Source of the DNA: JAXHTH01 sp034211115
GTDB taxonomy: Bacteria > Planctomycetota > Phycisphaerae > Phycisphaerales > SM1A02
Reading direction: 5' to 3'
DNA length: 5,029 bases
Assembly: GCA_034211115.1 (NCBI GenBank)
Contig: JAXHTH010000149.1
Location: 1-5,029 of the forward strand
In this document: one piece after another, positions 4,145 through 5,029 of the stretch
Numbering within the stretch: position 1 is the stretch's first letter
Layout: every line of letters starts with the position of its first letter
Made by a program: the position numbers and the translations under genes
The notes under the pieces: generated by a model
Databases searched by the model: none
The model's input: only the letters and a program-made list of their open reading frames with translations
What the model was told of the DNA's origin: nothing

Positions 4145-5029
4145 TCACGGGCAGTCGCCCCAGTCGGCGAGGAGGGCGAGGAGGTCGGCGGTGTCGGTGT
4201 CGCCGTCGCCGTCCACATCGCCGTCCGGCGTGCCCCAGGCGGCGAGCAGGTAGAGCAGGTCGGCGGTGTCCACGTCTCCGTCTCCGTCGAAGTCCGCCGG
4301 GCACTGCTCGTCGGGCTCGCAGGAGATGACCATGGTGCCGCTGCCCTCGGCGCCGTAGTAGCCGCCGATGCGGATGTAGTAGAACGTCTCCTCCACGACG
4401 GGGAAGGTCATGATCGACTGGGGATTGCATCCATCGTCATCGCAGGCGATGGCCTGGTCGGGCCCGGTGGGGCAGACGGCCTCGTAGACGGCGATCTTCG
4501 TGTCGTAGTCGCTCTCGCACACGTCCACCGTGGCCTGTCCGGTGCAGCCGGGCCAGTAGCGGAACCACACGTCCGACTCGATGTGGCTGTAGCCGTCGAA
4601 GGTGCACAGGTTCGGCTCATCCGGGCCGTCGGTGGTGGCGTTGATGTTGGAGAAGGGATACTCGCCCTCGTAGGCGACGAGGCCGGCGTAGCAGCGGTCG
4701 TTCTCCGGCGTCACCACGCCGTAGATCGCGACGATCCCGTTGATGTCATCCTGGTGGAGCGTTCTCTTCTTGGTTTCGCAGTGGGAGGCATAGCCGTACA
4801 TGGTCTTCTGGCTGTCGCCGCCGCTATACAGGTCGGCCAGGCAGAGGGTGTGCCCCAGTTCGTGGGTGGCGATGTTCCAGATGTCCATCATGTACGAGCA
4901 GTAGCCGGAGCCGTTCCACCACGTGTAATTGGCGTCGTTGAAGACGATGTCGCTCTCGACCATGTTGCTTCCCTGGACCCAGTGGAAGTTGGCGGCGATG
5001 TAGTCGCCCCCTTCCGGGGGCGTGAGGTC
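4145..5029 (-). CDS. Secreted metzincin (M10/matrixin-like) protease with dockerin-like C-terminus, N-terminus off the window
   Basis: Partial gene: the frame is open to the right edge and codes 294 residues, so signal peptide and propeptide are not seen. ATG 4963 is internal, since homologous-looking sequence (YIAANFHWVQGSN) continues upstream. Residues 56-66 read HELGHTLCLAD, a metzincin-type zinc site with H56, H60 and D66 as ligands and E57 as catalytic base. TMYGYAS (76-82) supplies the Met-turn at M77, and LHQDDINGIVAIYG (91-104) is the usual matrixin domain end. The position normally held by Gly (HExxHxxG) is C63. Residues 108-238 form a Cys-rich, beta-rich domain (DVWFRY, DTKIAVYE, YYIRIGGY) resembling pre-peptidase C-type sandwiches. 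Residues 246-291 are two dockerin-like calcium repeats, DFDGDGDVDTADLL...WG and DVDGDGDTDTADLL...WG, ending GDCP. It is probably exported and hydrolyses extracellular protein; the substrate is unknown. Confidence 0.88.
   Translation of the reverse strand, partial: DLTPPEGGDYIAANFHWVQGSNMVESDIVFNDANYTWWNGSGYCSYMMDIWNIATHELGHTLCLADLYSGGDSQKTMYGYASHCETKKRTLHQDDINGIVAIYGVVTPENDRCYAGLVAYEGEYPFSNINATTDGPDEPNLCTFDGYSHIESDVWFRYWPGCTGQATVDVCESDYDTKIAVYEAVCPTGPDQAIACDDDGCNPQSIMTFPVVEETFYYIRIGGYYGAEGSGTMVISCEPDEQCPADFDGDGDVDTADLLYLLAAWGTPDGDVDGDGDTDTADLLALLADWGDCP

Overview
This is a GC-rich bacterial window that looks like a planctomycete, probably of the Phycisphaerae or a relative. Three things point there: a secreted protein ending in the VPAP-hydrophobic-RRRRR form of the PEP-CTERM sorting tag, a secreted metalloprotease ending in paired dockerin-like DxDGDGDxDTADLL repeats with a terminal GDCP, and an MnmA of the long GCCS/NPCVRC type. 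The assignment is inferred from protein style; no rRNA or other taxonomic marker is present.

Layout. Positions 1-177 are an AT-richer upstream region with no convincing gene. Positions 178-1347 (+) encode the tRNA 2-thiouridylase MnmA, complete with PP-loop and both catalytic cysteines. Positions 1348-2134 contain no convincing protein gene. Most of that stretch (about 1522-2056, +) looks like an independently transcribed, highly structured RNA. It has a sigma70-like promoter (TTGCGT-16-TATATT), at least ten local hairpins (several capped by canonical UUCG, UCCG or GAAA tetraloops, with G-U pairs that fix the strand as +), a 16-bp UUCG-capped 3' hairpin, a perfect Shine-Dalgarno-like GGAGGTGAT, and a strong intrinsic terminator with a T-rich tail. 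I do not recognise it as RNase P, tmRNA, SRP, 6S or a known riboswitch; it is the best candidate here for something undescribed.

The right half is a run of minus-strand genes. Positions 2135-2857 encode a six-helix NicO/UreH/TauE-like membrane protein with a histidine-rich loop (probable metal or small-ion exporter). Positions 3089-3838 encode a secreted PEP-CTERM protein with an amidotransferase-like (GATase1/ThuA-type) Rossmann-style core. Positions 4145-5029 encode the C-terminal part of a metzincin (M10/matrixin-like) protease, with a beta-sandwich domain and a dockerin-like C-terminus; it runs off the right edge.

The two secreted-protein genes each have a convincing intrinsic terminator, and the transporter has its own ribosome-binding site, so these look like separate transcription units rather than an operon. 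The protease and the PEP-CTERM protein fit a cell-surface or extracellular protein theme. MnmA is a housekeeping tRNA-modification enzyme with no evident functional link to them. The structured RNA and the transporter gene are convergent and meet at about 2050-2135.
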